Assembly (NCBI GenBank): GCA_016841045.1
Contig: JAENZX010000004.1
Coordinates: forward strand, 124,001-188,000
Origin: Thermincola carboxydiphila
Lineage (GTDB): Bacteria > Bacillota > Thermincolia > Thermincolales > UBA2595
DNA: 64,000 bases
Reading direction: 5' to 3'
Made by a program: the position numbers and the translations under genes. The notes under the pieces are model-generated. The model was not told the DNA's origin. It did not search any database and saw only the letters and a program-made list of their open reading frames with translations. The number at the start of each line of letters is the position of its first letter. Position 1 is the first letter of the stretch. This document shows positions 36,365-44,608 of this stretch, piece by piece.

Positions 36365-36652
36365 GATACCTTTTCCCTCCTTCCTTAATAACTGTTGCTT
36401 AATTTATAGGTTTATCAGACAAATTTTGTATAAACTTTGAATCAAACCCTAAAACTGTACAATAGGTATCTATTAGACAAAATATCTCGTAATTCCTGCC
36501 CGAAAAAGTCTTAATTTTTTGAATTTAAGAGGCAATTTGAGGAAGGAATCATAATTTTCAAAGCGAAACTGTAAATGGGTGAAAAGTCTACCAGTTAAAT
36601 GTTTAAATAAACGTTAAAGAATTTGACAAATCTCTTAGAAATCCTTCCTGAT
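36365..36652. other. Divergent intergenic region, no gene seen
   Basis: This AT-rich stretch lies between the formate dehydrogenase operon and the sensory hydrogenase cluster. I see no ORF with a ribosome-binding site. It must carry the promoter of the minus-strand operon, for which I find only weak -10-like words (TATAAA, TATACA). It also holds the left arm of an inverted repeat GACAAATC (36625-36632) / GATTTGTC (36650-36657) next to the plus-strand promoter. Confidence 0.6.
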
Positions 36653-36681
36653 TTGTCCTGAATTTTCAGATTCAATAATAT
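36653..36681 (+). promoter_or_regulatory. Promoter of the sensory hydrogenase cluster
   Basis: TTGTCC (36653-36658), 17 bases, TAATAT (36676-36681). The -35 overlaps the right arm of an 8-bp inverted repeat, GACAAATC-N17-GATTTGTC, which could be an operator. Confidence 0.6.
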
Positions 36682-36772
36682 ACTAATACCCCAGAAAATT
36701 ATTTTATGGAATAAAAGAGCCACACAAGTTTCCTTTGATCCGACGTAACACTAATCATAAGGAGTGTGCTGT

Positions 36773-37123
36773 ATGAACCTGGCAAATCTTGCTAACATTC
36801 TGGAAGCTGAGCTTATATGCTGCGACTTTAATCTTGAAAAGGCTGTAACATATGTCAGTGCCGGTGATCTGATGAGTGATATTCTTACATCCACGCATCC
36901 CAATGCCCTCCTTGTCACTGGATTGGTCAATGTTCAGGTTGTCAGAACAGCCGAAATGCTGGACATCGCAGGTATAGTATTTATAAATGGAAAAAAACCT
37001 ACCAAGGAAATGATTGGACTAGCAATCAAAAAAGGCATCCCTCTTTTTGTTACGGCCAAGTCCCTTTATCTGAGCTGTGGACTCTTATACACAGCAGGTT
37101 TGAGAAATCCTTCCATTGCTTAA
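36773..37123 (+). CDS. DRTGG-domain protein 1
   Basis: The 116-residue protein is a stand-alone DRTGG domain, a small fold otherwise found in phosphotransacetylase and CBS proteins. Recognisable parts are the N-terminal LANILEAELIC, the AGDLMSDILT core and the LLVTGLVNVQVVRTAEML stretch. ATG 36773 follows AAGGAG. The domain is thought to bind ligands, but its role is not established. A second copy lies at 39004-39339. Such pairs recur beside HydS-like hydrogenase genes in Clostridia. Confidence 0.8.
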   Translation: MNLANLANILEAELICCDFNLEKAVTYVSAGDLMSDILTSTHPNALLVTGLVNVQVVRTAEMLDIAGIVFINGKKPTKEMIGLAIKKGIPLFVTAKSLYLSCGLLYTAGLRNPSIA

Positions 37124-37185
37124 GGGTACAAAAGTCTGTTATACTTCTTCCGAAATCCCGGCGAGAGTGAAAGGCGGTCAAACCT

Positions 37186-37644
37186 ATGGATAAAAAAGGA
37201 CCCAAAGAACAATTAACAACGTCAAAAGACATCAACCTTCAATACGCCATAAAAGGATTGGATCTTCTTGCCGCAGGAGAAGCTTCGAGTAATATAAAAC
37301 ATACACTGCAGCTGATAGGTTTCAGTCCCGCAATTATCCGCAAAGCGGCTATTGCTGCCTATGAAGCAGAAATGAATATTGTTATCCATGGCAGGCAGGG
37401 ATTTTTAAAAGCTGTTATAAATCCTAAAAGAATTGAATTAATTGCTGAAGATACCGGTCCGGGTATTCACGATATCGATCTGGCAATGACAGAAGGTTAC
37501 TCAACTGCTCCGGACTATATCCGGGAGATGGGTTTCGGGGCCGGAATGGGGCTGCCTAACATTAAAAATTGTGCCGATGAACTTACTATAGACTCTTCTG
37601 TAGGCAAAGGAACAATACTTCGGATAATCATTAATAACTACTAA
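37186..37644 (+). CDS. RsbW-like ATP-binding protein (anti-sigma kinase type)
   Basis: The 152-residue protein is a GHKL ATPase of the RsbW type. An N-box-like AAYEAEMNIVIHG, a G1 box EDTGPGIHDID and a G2 region FGAGMGLPNIKNCADE are present. No dimerisation His domain is present. RsbW-like proteins bind or phosphorylate STAS partners; none is seen here. Its place directly before the HydS-like gene suggests a role in signal output of that cluster. Confidence 0.85.
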   Translation: MDKKGPKEQLTTSKDINLQYAIKGLDLLAAGEASSNIKHTLQLIGFSPAIIRKAAIAAYEAEMNIVIHGRQGFLKAVINPKRIELIAEDTGPGIHDIDLAMTEGYSTAPDYIREMGFGAGMGLPNIKNCADELTIDSSVGKGTILRIIINNY

Positions 37645-37663
37645 ACGTTTGGAGTGACCACAC

Positions 37664-39007
37664 TTGAACAGGAATTACCTCTTTTCTAATACTGTAGATG
37701 CCCAAAAATGCAAAGGTTGTACCAACTGTGTCAAAAACTGCCCTACAGAAGCTATAAGAGTTAAAAAAGGCACTGCCACAACTATTGAAGAAAGATGCAT
37801 AAATTGCGGTAACTGTATCAGGACATGCCCGTATCATGCCAAGATCGCCATAACTGACCCTCTTGACCTGGAACGTCTCAGGGAATTTAAATATACAGTT
37901 GCTCTTTGTTCTTCAGTACTATATTCCCAATTCCACAGGTTAATACCGCCAGGTATAATTTTAAATGCTGTAAAATCCCTGGGGTTTGATGATGTATATC
38001 AGGAGGCCGTTGGTGCAGATGCGGTATCTGTAGCCACATGGGAGCTTCTTAATTCCAAAGAAAACAAAAAGCCCATTATCTCAACTTCATGCCCTGCAAT
38101 TATAAAACTAATTCAGGTGCGTTTTCCGACCCTTTTGGAAAACCTTTCACCCCTTCTTCCGCCAGTAGAAATCGCTGCAAAGCTCGTCAGGGAAAAAATC
38201 AGCAAAAAACAGAACCTTCCTCCAGACGAGATAGGAATATTCCTTATTACCCCATGCGTAGCCAAAGCCTCAGCCATCAAACATCCAGTGGGTATAACCA
38301 AATCTAATATCGACGGCGCAATCTCTGTAATCCGTCTCTATAACCAAATTCATAGTCTAGTCAGCACCACCCCTGACGATAAAAGTCTCGCATCCGCTTC
38401 CGGTCCCGCTGTTGGCTGGGTCAGGTCAGGCGGCGAAACAGCCGCTCTAAATCCTCCTAACTATGTTGTAGCCGACGGAATGAGCAATGTTTTGAAACTT
38501 CTTGAAGAAGCTGATATGAGACATTTTGACGATGTCGATTATATTGAGTGCCATTCATGTCATGGCGGCTGTCTTGGCGGCCCGCTTACGATAGAAAATT
38601 CTTTTGTGGCCAGGATTTTGAACAGGAAACTGGTGAGAACTTTACCGGCTGCAATTACAGAAAAAGAAAAGACTTTTTACAAAAAGCACTATTTAGAAGG
38701 TTATTTCTACTTCGACAAAGAAATTAAGGCTCATCCGATGATGCCTTTGGATCATGATATTGCCAAAGCCATTCAACTGGTTAGTAAGGTGGATGAAATA
38801 CTCAAAGACCTACCCGGTCTGGATTGTGCATCTTGCGGCTGTCCCAGCTGTAGGGCCCTGGCCGAAGATATTGCCAGGGGAAGCGCTGCATTGACTGATT
38901 GTATTTTCGTCCTGCTCCGCACAATCCGCGACTCTGCTCAGGAGACAATGAGCCTTATTCAAAAGGACCACAGAATTTCCAAAAATGGAAAGGAGCCTAA
39001 TAAATGA
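37664..39007 (+). CDS. Sensory-type [FeFe]-hydrogenase-like protein (HydS-like)
   Basis: The 447-residue protein has two N-terminal [4Fe-4S] motifs (CKGCTNCVKNCP, CINCGNCIRTCP) and a hydrogenase domain. All four H-cluster cysteines are present: Cys143 in STSCPA, Cys198 in TPCVAK, Cys299 and Cys303 in ECHSCHGGC. The proton-relay Cys of catalytic enzymes (TSCCP) is Ser142 and the L3 Met is His297, so fast turnover is unlikely. A C-terminal cysteine cluster (CASCGCPSCRAL) follows, as in the HydS group. It likely senses H2 or redox state. The start is TTG 37664 after GGAG. Confidence 0.87.
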   Translation: MNRNYLFSNTVDAQKCKGCTNCVKNCPTEAIRVKKGTATTIEERCINCGNCIRTCPYHAKIAITDPLDLERLREFKYTVALCSSVLYSQFHRLIPPGIILNAVKSLGFDDVYQEAVGADAVSVATWELLNSKENKKPIISTSCPAIIKLIQVRFPTLLENLSPLLPPVEIAAKLVREKISKKQNLPPDEIGIFLITPCVAKASAIKHPVGITKSNIDGAISVIRLYNQIHSLVSTTPDDKSLASASGPAVGWVRSGGETAALNPPNYVVADGMSNVLKLLEEADMRHFDDVDYIECHSCHGGCLGGPLTIENSFVARILNRKLVRTLPAAITEKEKTFYKKHYLEGYFYFDKEIKAHPMMPLDHDIAKAIQLVSKVDEILKDLPGLDCASCGCPSCRALAEDIARGSAALTDCIFVLLRTIRDSAQETMSLIQKDHRISKNGKEPNK

Positions 39008-39339
39008 AGCTGTCAGAAATCGTAACAGAACTTGGAGCCGAAGTGAAATGCTGCGCAGAATCCCTCCAGCGTGAGGTAAAGTGGTGCTACTGCTCCGATC
39101 TGCTCAGTGATGTGATGGCTAACGCAGAAAAAGACAGTATATGGATTACCCTCCAGACTCATCCAAATACCATTGCCGTGGCCTCTCTTATTAACCTGTC
39201 CGCTATTTTAATATCCAGGGGGGCTTCCCCGGATAACGAAACCGTTGAGAAAGCCATTCGTGAAAATATACCTGTGCTTACTACCAACCTTCCCACCTTT
39301 GAAGCAGCAGGAATCTTATATAAAATGCTGTCAAAGTAA
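39004..39339 (+). CDS. DRTGG-domain protein 2
   Basis: The 111-residue protein is a paralogue of the product of the gene at 36773, with the same SDLLSDVMA core and EAAGILYKML end. Its ATG overlaps the end of the HydS-like gene by four bases, so the two are translationally coupled. The function is not established; a small-molecule-sensing or protein-docking role within the sensory complex is possible. Confidence 0.8.
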   Translation: MKLSEIVTELGAEVKCCAESLQREVKWCYCSDLLSDVMANAEKDSIWITLQTHPNTIAVASLINLSAILISRGASPDNETVEKAIRENIPVLTTNLPTFEAAGILYKMLSK

Positions 39340-39353
39340 TGGGAGGTGGCGGG

Positions 39354-40649
39354 ATGAACCCGCTCAGGAATGAACCGTACCTAATCGACCTTCATATACA
39401 CACCGCCTTATCCCCCTGTGCCGAAGAAGAGATGACCCCTCCGAAAATCATTCATGCAGCCAGGGCAAAAGGCCTGAAAATGATTGCCGTTACAGATCAC
39501 AATACCGCAGAAAACGTTGCGGCAACCGTCAGAGCCTCTGTTGGAAGCGGCATTATTGTTATCCCCGGACTAGAGGTTCAAACCAGGGAAGAAGTTCACA
39601 TGGTATGTCTGTTTCCAAATATTGAATCATGTCTTAAGATGCAGAATCTTGTTTATGCAAGCCTGCCCGACCTTCGTAACCGAAAAGACATTTTCGGTTC
39701 CCAGATTATTATGGATAGTTCTGGTAATGCTGTAGCAGAACTAGACAGGATGCTTCTCATATCTGCCGAAATGACAGTAGAGTCCTTGGCAGATAAAACC
39801 GCCCAGTTAGGAGGGATTTGTTTCCCGGCTCATATCGACAGGCCATCCTTCAGCCTCCTGGCCACTCTGGGTTTCATTCCTCCGGAGCTAAACATTCAAA
39901 CAGTTGAATTATCAAAGCATATAACATCCGACGAAGCCGGTTACCGCTTCCCTTTTCTAAAAAACTATACATTATTAAGTTCCTCAGATGCCCATTGTCT
40001 TAAGGATATTGGTTCCAATCCAACGACATTTTTTTCCGTTTCAAACCCTGATTTTAGCCAATTAAAGCTGGCTTTGGGCAGTAACTTAGGTCGAAAGGTG
40101 CTGGCAAAAATGAAGGACCTCTCAATGCATATAATAGACATAGTTCAGAATTCAATAGAAGCAGGAGCTTCCGAAATCAGGCTGACTATTAATGAAGAGA
40201 CTGAGTCTGATTGCTTTTCTCTTGAAATTGCCGATGACGGCCGCGGTATGAGTGAATCCGAACTGAAACAGGCTGCCGATCCTTTTTTTACAACCCGTAC
40301 AACAAGAAAGATAGGTCTTGGAATCCCTCTTCTAAAGGCAGCCGCAGAACGGTGCAACGGGAAACTGCAGCTTTCTTCCACTGTGGGAAAAGGAACAACG
40401 GTAAGGGCTACTTTCAGTCACAGTCACATCGACCGGGCTCCTCTCGGTAATATTATTAATACAGTCGTCAATTTGGTTGCGGGCACTCCTGACTTAAACC
40501 TATATTTTTTACACATAATAGACAACCATGAAGTCAGATTCGATGCCAAGGAACTCAGAAACCAGTTGGAAGATATACCATTAAACAATCCTGCTGTGCT
40601 TAGCTGGATTAAGAAATACCTTAATGAAAGTTATAGTGCAATAAAGTGA
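39354..40649 (+). CDS. PHP phosphoesterase domain fused to a GHKL ATPase domain
   Basis: The 431-residue fusion begins with a PHP domain (about residues 8-245: DLHIHTALSPCAEEE, VTDHNTAENV, PGLEVQT, SSDAHCL), which normally binds two or three metals and cuts phosphoesters. A histidine-kinase-like ATPase domain follows from about residue 253 (KDLSMHIIDIVQNSIEAG, ADDGRGMSESEL, FFTTRTTRKIGLGIPLL). The ATPase part begins with a Met and looks like a once-separate protein. There is no phosphoacceptor His domain. ATG 39354 has GGAGG correctly placed. It is the last gene of the sensory cluster. Confidence 0.87.
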   Translation: MNPLRNEPYLIDLHIHTALSPCAEEEMTPPKIIHAARAKGLKMIAVTDHNTAENVAATVRASVGSGIIVIPGLEVQTREEVHMVCLFPNIESCLKMQNLVYASLPDLRNRKDIFGSQIIMDSSGNAVAELDRMLLISAEMTVESLADKTAQLGGICFPAHIDRPSFSLLATLGFIPPELNIQTVELSKHITSDEAGYRFPFLKNYTLLSSSDAHCLKDIGSNPTTFFSVSNPDFSQLKLALGSNLGRKVLAKMKDLSMHIIDIVQNSIEAGASEIRLTINEETESDCFSLEIADDGRGMSESELKQAADPFFTTRTTRKIGLGIPLLKAAAERCNGKLQLSSTVGKGTTVRATFSHSHIDRAPLGNIINTVVNLVAGTPDLNLYFLHIIDNHEVRFDAKELRNQLEDIPLNNPAVLSWIKKYLNESYSAIK

Positions 40650-40690
40650 GTAGTGAGTGGTGAGTAGTGGGTAGCGGGCAGTGACTTAGT
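40650..40690. repeat. Short GTGAGTAGTG-type tandem repeats
   Basis: Imperfect repeats of GTGAGTAGTG / GTGGGTAGCG follow the stop codon of the PHP-ATPase gene. No other structure is visible. Confidence 0.6.
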
Positions 40691-40725
40691 ATTTATAATT
40701 TTTTACCCTCTTCGACTTTTTTCGC

Positions 40726-40754
40726 AGGACAAGCAATTAAAATGTTATTATAAT
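40726..40754 (+). promoter_or_regulatory. Promoter of the soluble kinase gene
   Basis: AGGACA (40726-40731), 17 bases, TATAAT (40749-40754), ending 34 bases before the kinase ATG. TTCGACT just upstream is one base off a reversed Spo0A box. Confidence 0.6.
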
Positions 40755-40788
40755 AGATTTAAAATACCCTGCAGGAAAGGTTTTCATC

Positions 40789-41574
40789 ATGAGATATCAT
40801 CATAAAACAAAAGAAGAACTGATTAAAGAACTCTCAGAGCTTCGTAAAACGGAAAGTGATATTGCCCGGTTGGATAGACTAAATCTTATCGGGCAAATGG
40901 CTGCCGGCATCGGGCATGAAATAAGAAATCCCATGACAACAGTCAGGGGATTTCTGCAAATGCTTGTTAATAAAGAAGACGATTTAGAAAAAAAAGAGTA
41001 TTATAATATAATGATTGACGAACTTGACAGGGCCAATTCGATTATAACAGAGTTTCTTTCTCTGGCTAAAGACAGGCTGGTAAAGCTAAAGCCAGTATGT
41101 ATAAACGTGATGTTAAATAGCTTGTACCCAATGCTTTCAGTTGAAGCCCTAAAGCAGGATAAGCGCATAATTCTTAAAAAAGGCGACGTCCCTAAATTGA
41201 TGGCCAGTGAAAAAGAAATTGGCCAGCTTATACTTAACTTAGTCAGAAATGGCCTTGAAGCAATGGAGCCAAAGGGAACCCTTAGAATAGGCACGTTTTA
41301 TAAAAATAATGAAGTAGTTCTCACTGTTGAAGATGAAGGGACAGGTATTCAGGCTGAGATTCTTGATAAGCTGGGAACCCCTTTTGTTACTACAAAAGAC
41401 ACTGGAACAGGGTTAGGACTTGCTGTTTGCTATAGTATAGCCAATCGCCATAATGCCAAGATAGATGTAAAAACAAGCTCCGAGGGCACAACCTTTATAA
41501 TCCGTTTCGCACTTCCTTCAGCCAAGTTTGCTTCAGTAGAAGATTTGGTGGCATGTGGTTCAATTGACAATTGA
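40789..41574 (+). CDS. Soluble histidine kinase without sensor domain (sporulation-kinase-like)
   Basis: The 261-residue protein has only about 30 residues before the kinase core, including KTKEELIKELSELRK. The H-box IGQMAAGIGHEIRNPMTT, N-box LILNLVRNGLEAM and G2 box DTGTGLGLAV are nearly identical to those of the kinase at 21081. There is no membrane segment or PAS domain, so the signal must come from a partner, perhaps the sensory cluster upstream. The last residues (GSIDN) are encoded by the left arm of an inverted-repeat element, so the C-terminus may have been altered by its insertion. Confidence 0.9.
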   Translation: MRYHHKTKEELIKELSELRKTESDIARLDRLNLIGQMAAGIGHEIRNPMTTVRGFLQMLVNKEDDLEKKEYYNIMIDELDRANSIITEFLSLAKDRLVKLKPVCINVMLNSLYPMLSVEALKQDKRIILKKGDVPKLMASEKEIGQLILNLVRNGLEAMEPKGTLRIGTFYKNNEVVLTVEDEGTGIQAEILDKLGTPFVTTKDTGTGLGLAVCYSIANRHNAKIDVKTSSEGTTFIIRFALPSAKFASVEDLVACGSIDN

Positions 41575-41759
41575 CAATGTTTAAAACCAAAATGCTTCGC
41601 AGAACCAACCGTTTATAAGTAATAGTTAAAGGTGTGACACCTAATTATTTACTAAAAAATCCAGAAAGGTTTGCGTATGCAAACCCTCCTACTACCTAAA
41701 AGCGGCGGGCACCCGCCGCTTTAGCTTATCTTGTTTTTTCCATTGTCAATTGTCAATTG
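41561..41759. mobile_element. 199-bp MITE-like element with 19-bp terminal inverted repeats
   Basis: CAATTGACAATTGACAATG at 41561-41579 is perfectly complementary to 41741-41759. The interior carries a GGTTTGC-GTAT-GCAAACC hairpin (about 41668-41685) and an AGCGGCGGG/CCCGCCGCT hairpin (41701-41720), and no ORF. The left arm supplies the stop codon of the kinase gene. I cannot show a target-site duplication, so the mobile nature is a hypothesis; it could also be an unusual bidirectional terminator region. Confidence 0.45.
41698..41723. terminator. Hairpin between convergent kinase and folate genes
   Basis: AGCGGCGGG-CA-CCCGCCGCT, with AAA before and TTT after. The minus-strand tail is TTTTAGG and the plus-strand tail reaches TTTTTT only after 13 bases. 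It probably serves both convergent genes. Confidence 0.6.
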
Positions 41760-41764
41760 TCAAT

Positions 41765-42334
41765 TTATTTGCACTTCATCACCCTGTCCTCAGTCACTAC
41801 ATAATGCACAGGATAATCATGTTCTTCCGGGCATACATCATCTCTAATCTGCATTTCAAAGGCAAGAGCGGCAAAAACTGTATCAGGTCTCATAAGTCTT
41901 AGAAAACGGTCGTAAAAGCCGCCTCCATAACCGAGCCTGTTGCCTTTCTCATCAAAAGAAACACCCGGTACAATCACAAAGTCTATTTCAGTTGGCTCAA
42001 CCGGCCTTACACACTCTGGCTTTGGTTCGAGAATACCCCAAGTGCCGCTCATTAGATCGCCAGGGAAATCCTTCAACTCGGAAGGAATAAGCCTGATATT
42101 TTTTGTATCGGTAATAGGAATCACTACTCTTTTCCCCTGCTCCAACGAGTACTTTATAAGTTCTCCTGTAGCCACTTCTTTTCTAAAGTCGATATAGAAC
42201 ATGACGAGACCAGCCTTCTGAAATTCAGGGAGGCTCTTTACATGTTCGGCAACCCTGGCACTTTTCTCTACTACTTCACTATCAGACTGCCCCATACGAG
42301 CAGCTAAAATTTCTTTTCTCAACTGTTTTTTCAT
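41765..42334 (-). CDS. 5-formyltetrahydrofolate cyclo-ligase
   Basis: The enzyme converts 5-formyl-THF to 5,10-methenyl-THF with ATP, returning folate to one-carbon metabolism. The 189-residue protein starts MKKQLRKEILAAR and has the conserved VIVPGVSFDEKGNRLGYGGG and FYDRFL motif near the C-terminus. Length and motif fit the YgfA/MTHFS family. It is monocistronic. The link to formate metabolism in this window is reasonable but not shown. Confidence 0.93.
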   Translation of the reverse strand: MKKQLRKEILAARMGQSDSEVVEKSARVAEHVKSLPEFQKAGLVMFYIDFRKEVATGELIKYSLEQGKRVVIPITDTKNIRLIPSELKDFPGDLMSGTWGILEPKPECVRPVEPTEIDFVIVPGVSFDEKGNRLGYGGGFYDRFLRLMRPDTVFAALAFEMQIRDDVCPEEHDYPVHYVVTEDRVMKCK

Positions 42335-42524
42335 GACCCAGACCCCTTTTCGTAATTTTCAGACTATTAATCTTATATTTCTTTGTTCAATACAAAATTC
42401 CTCCTTCATTCGGGGTTGTAATTAGCCGACTAATATGGGAAAATTAGAAATGGCATAAAATGGCTGGCTATCAGCTGATGGGGAAACCTCTAAAACAGTT
42501 TATTATTGGAGGGAATTGCAAAAA

Positions 42525-44171
42525 ATGGACAGCACAAAAGTGCAGAGCTGGGCTAAAGTTAACGCTGCGGTAATTACTTCAATAGTGGTTCTCTGGATTA
42601 CCATTGCAGTCACTGCTTGGATTTCTATAAATAAAAACCAGGGATATCTCGTGTATGCCCTGGATGATGCATATATACATATGTCAATTGCAAAAAACCT
42701 GGCTTTAAACGGAGTATGGGGCATCAATGGGGGTATGTTCTCCTCAGCCTCGTCGTCTATTCTCTGGACTTTGTTAGTATCATTGATATTTTACTGTTTC
42801 GGTACCAATGAGTTAGTTCCTTTGGTACTAAATATCATTATGGCAACAGCAGTACTTTTGGTTGTTCATTATATACTTAAAAAATATTTTATAAACGGTT
42901 GGCGCGAAGGGGTGATCTTGTTATCAATTGTATTTCTTACCCCTCTACCTGCCAATGTCTTTAACGGAATGGAACATCTGCTGCAGATATTAATAACCAC
43001 ATCAGCTGTATACCTTGCTGCCGTATTGTTAGAGGATCCTAGCTTTAGATTCAGTCAAAAGACAGCACTTATAATGTTAATTCTTTCTTCATTAGTTACA
43101 ATGATCAGATATGAAGGGCTGTTTGTAATACTTATTATCTGCATCCTGTTTTTGTTAAGACACAGATTCTTGTACGCTGTTTTCCTGGGGACAATGGGCT
43201 TGCTGCCCATCGTTATCTTCGGATTAATTTCTCTCAGAATGGGCTGGTATTTCCTGCCAAACTCTCTAATGATCAAAGGAAGCTGGCCTGAATTTGCCTC
43301 TTTCCAAGAAGCTCTTCTGGCCTTGGGGTCACGTATTGGATTATTACTAACATCCGCTCCCCATCTTGTTTTTTTGGCTGCTTTAGTCTTTGCGGTTTTT
43401 CACTATAAGTATACAAATGACAGAACCTTTTGGAACAGAAGTACAATAATGGCTACCATTTTTGTTGGATCTACAATCCTTCATTTATCCTTTGCCGGTG
43501 TTGGTTGGTTTTATCGGTATGAAGCCTACCTGGTAGCCATAGGGATTCTGACACTAGGTTTAGCAGCCAGATTTGATATTCCTGGCAGCTTTGAAAAAAT
43601 TTCACTGCTGCGGGCGAAGCCGACAGCCTTACTGATGATATTATGCCTTGTTACACTACTCTTACGAGGAGTATCAGCCGTTTCTTCAATTCCACTGGCT
43701 ACTGCGAATATTTTTCAACAGCAGTACCAAATGGGCCTGTTTCTGCAGAAATATTATACCGGCGCAAAAGTAGCCGCAAATGATATCGGGATTATCAGCC
43801 TCAATGGAAACATCCATCTGTTGGACCTTGTTGGTCTGGCAGACATGGAAACTGCAAAAGCAAGACGAGCCGATATTTATAACAGTGAATTTATCTATCG
43901 ACTCGCGCAATCCAGAGACATAGAAATTGCCATGGTTTTTGATTCGTGGTTCGAATCATCCGGTGGTATACCGAAACAATGGTATATGGCTGGAAAATGG
44001 CGTATTCCCAATAATATAATTTGCGGTGACGATACAGTGACATTCTACTCGGTCAGACCTTCAGGCAGGGAAAAGTTAGTTAAAAGTCTGAGGGATTTTG
44101 CCAAACAGATGCCCCCGGAAGTAATACAATCCGGCGAGTATACTATCGGCAATGATACTATAGGTCAGTAA
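42525..44171 (+). CDS. Polytopic membrane protein, GT-C glycosyltransferase-like
   Basis: The 548-residue protein has about 10-12 hydrophobic segments. An acidic motif lies in the first extracytoplasmic loop (YALDDAYIHMSIAKNL), as in lipid-linked-sugar-using GT-C enzymes. A soluble C-terminal part of about 150 residues contains ANDIGIISLNGNIHLLDLVG, also common in this class. ATG 42525 with GGAGGG 11 bases upstream is chosen over the TTG at 42516. Substrate and role are unknown; cell-surface glycosylation is likely. Confidence 0.75.
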   Translation: MDSTKVQSWAKVNAAVITSIVVLWITIAVTAWISINKNQGYLVYALDDAYIHMSIAKNLALNGVWGINGGMFSSASSSILWTLLVSLIFYCFGTNELVPLVLNIIMATAVLLVVHYILKKYFINGWREGVILLSIVFLTPLPANVFNGMEHLLQILITTSAVYLAAVLLEDPSFRFSQKTALIMLILSSLVTMIRYEGLFVILIICILFLLRHRFLYAVFLGTMGLLPIVIFGLISLRMGWYFLPNSLMIKGSWPEFASFQEALLALGSRIGLLLTSAPHLVFLAALVFAVFHYKYTNDRTFWNRSTIMATIFVGSTILHLSFAGVGWFYRYEAYLVAIGILTLGLAARFDIPGSFEKISLLRAKPTALLMILCLVTLLLRGVSAVSSIPLATANIFQQQYQMGLFLQKYYTGAKVAANDIGIISLNGNIHLLDLVGLADMETAKARRADIYNSEFIYRLAQSRDIEIAMVFDSWFESSGGIPKQWYMAGKWRIPNNIICGDDTVTFYSVRPSGREKLVKSLRDFAKQMPPEVIQSGEYTIGNDTIGQ

Positions 44172-44194
44172 ACTAATAACTCTACTACATTAGA

Positions 44195-44596
44195 CTATTC
44201 AGTTATTTTAAGCTCGCCAGGGCCGCCTTCCTGCCAAACAGTTACAAATACCTTGCCATCTTGCCTAAAACCACGGACCAGCTCACAGTGACGAAGGACA
44301 GCAAAGTTTTTCTCAAGCTGCCATTTGGCAAGCTTAAATTTTGTCATTATCTGCTCATGGGTTATCGGCCCTTCAGCTTTTATATAATTATAAATGTCAG
44401 TCTGGAGTTCTGTAAGACCATCGGTTCCTTCCTGACCAGCCATTTTACGTGCTACTTTGGCGCTGTACACCGCAGTTACATCACATGTACGAGGTGGTTC
44501 AATGGCCTCAATGTAGCAGTCTTCACATAAAGTTTTGCCCAGGTGCTCAAATTGCTCCCCCTCAGGAATAACATCCTGACATCTTTCACAAATCAT
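44195..44596 (-). CDS. Zinc-ribbon/winged-helix protein
   Basis: The 133-residue protein has an N-terminal zinc-binding motif with two CxxC pairs (CERC and CEDC, spaced like a LIM or treble-clef ribbon). A winged-helix-like domain follows from about residue 60 (LTELQTDIYNYIKAEG, HEQIMTKFKLAKWQLEKN). It may be a small regulator. It lies 12 bases after the MarR gene in the same direction, so the pair is probably an operon. Confidence 0.75.
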   Translation of the reverse strand: MICERCQDVIPEGEQFEHLGKTLCEDCYIEAIEPPRTCDVTAVYSAKVARKMAGQEGTDGLTELQTDIYNYIKAEGPITHEQIMTKFKLAKWQLEKNFAVLRHCELVRGFRQDGKVFVTVWQEGGPGELKITE

Positions 44597-44608
44597 TTCT
44601 TCTCCTCC

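Noticed and set aside
41668-41685. GGTTTGC-GTAT-GCAAACC palindrome as a riboswitch or operator
   Set aside because: It is isolated between convergent genes with no promoter beside it. It is treated as interior structure of the inverted-repeat element.
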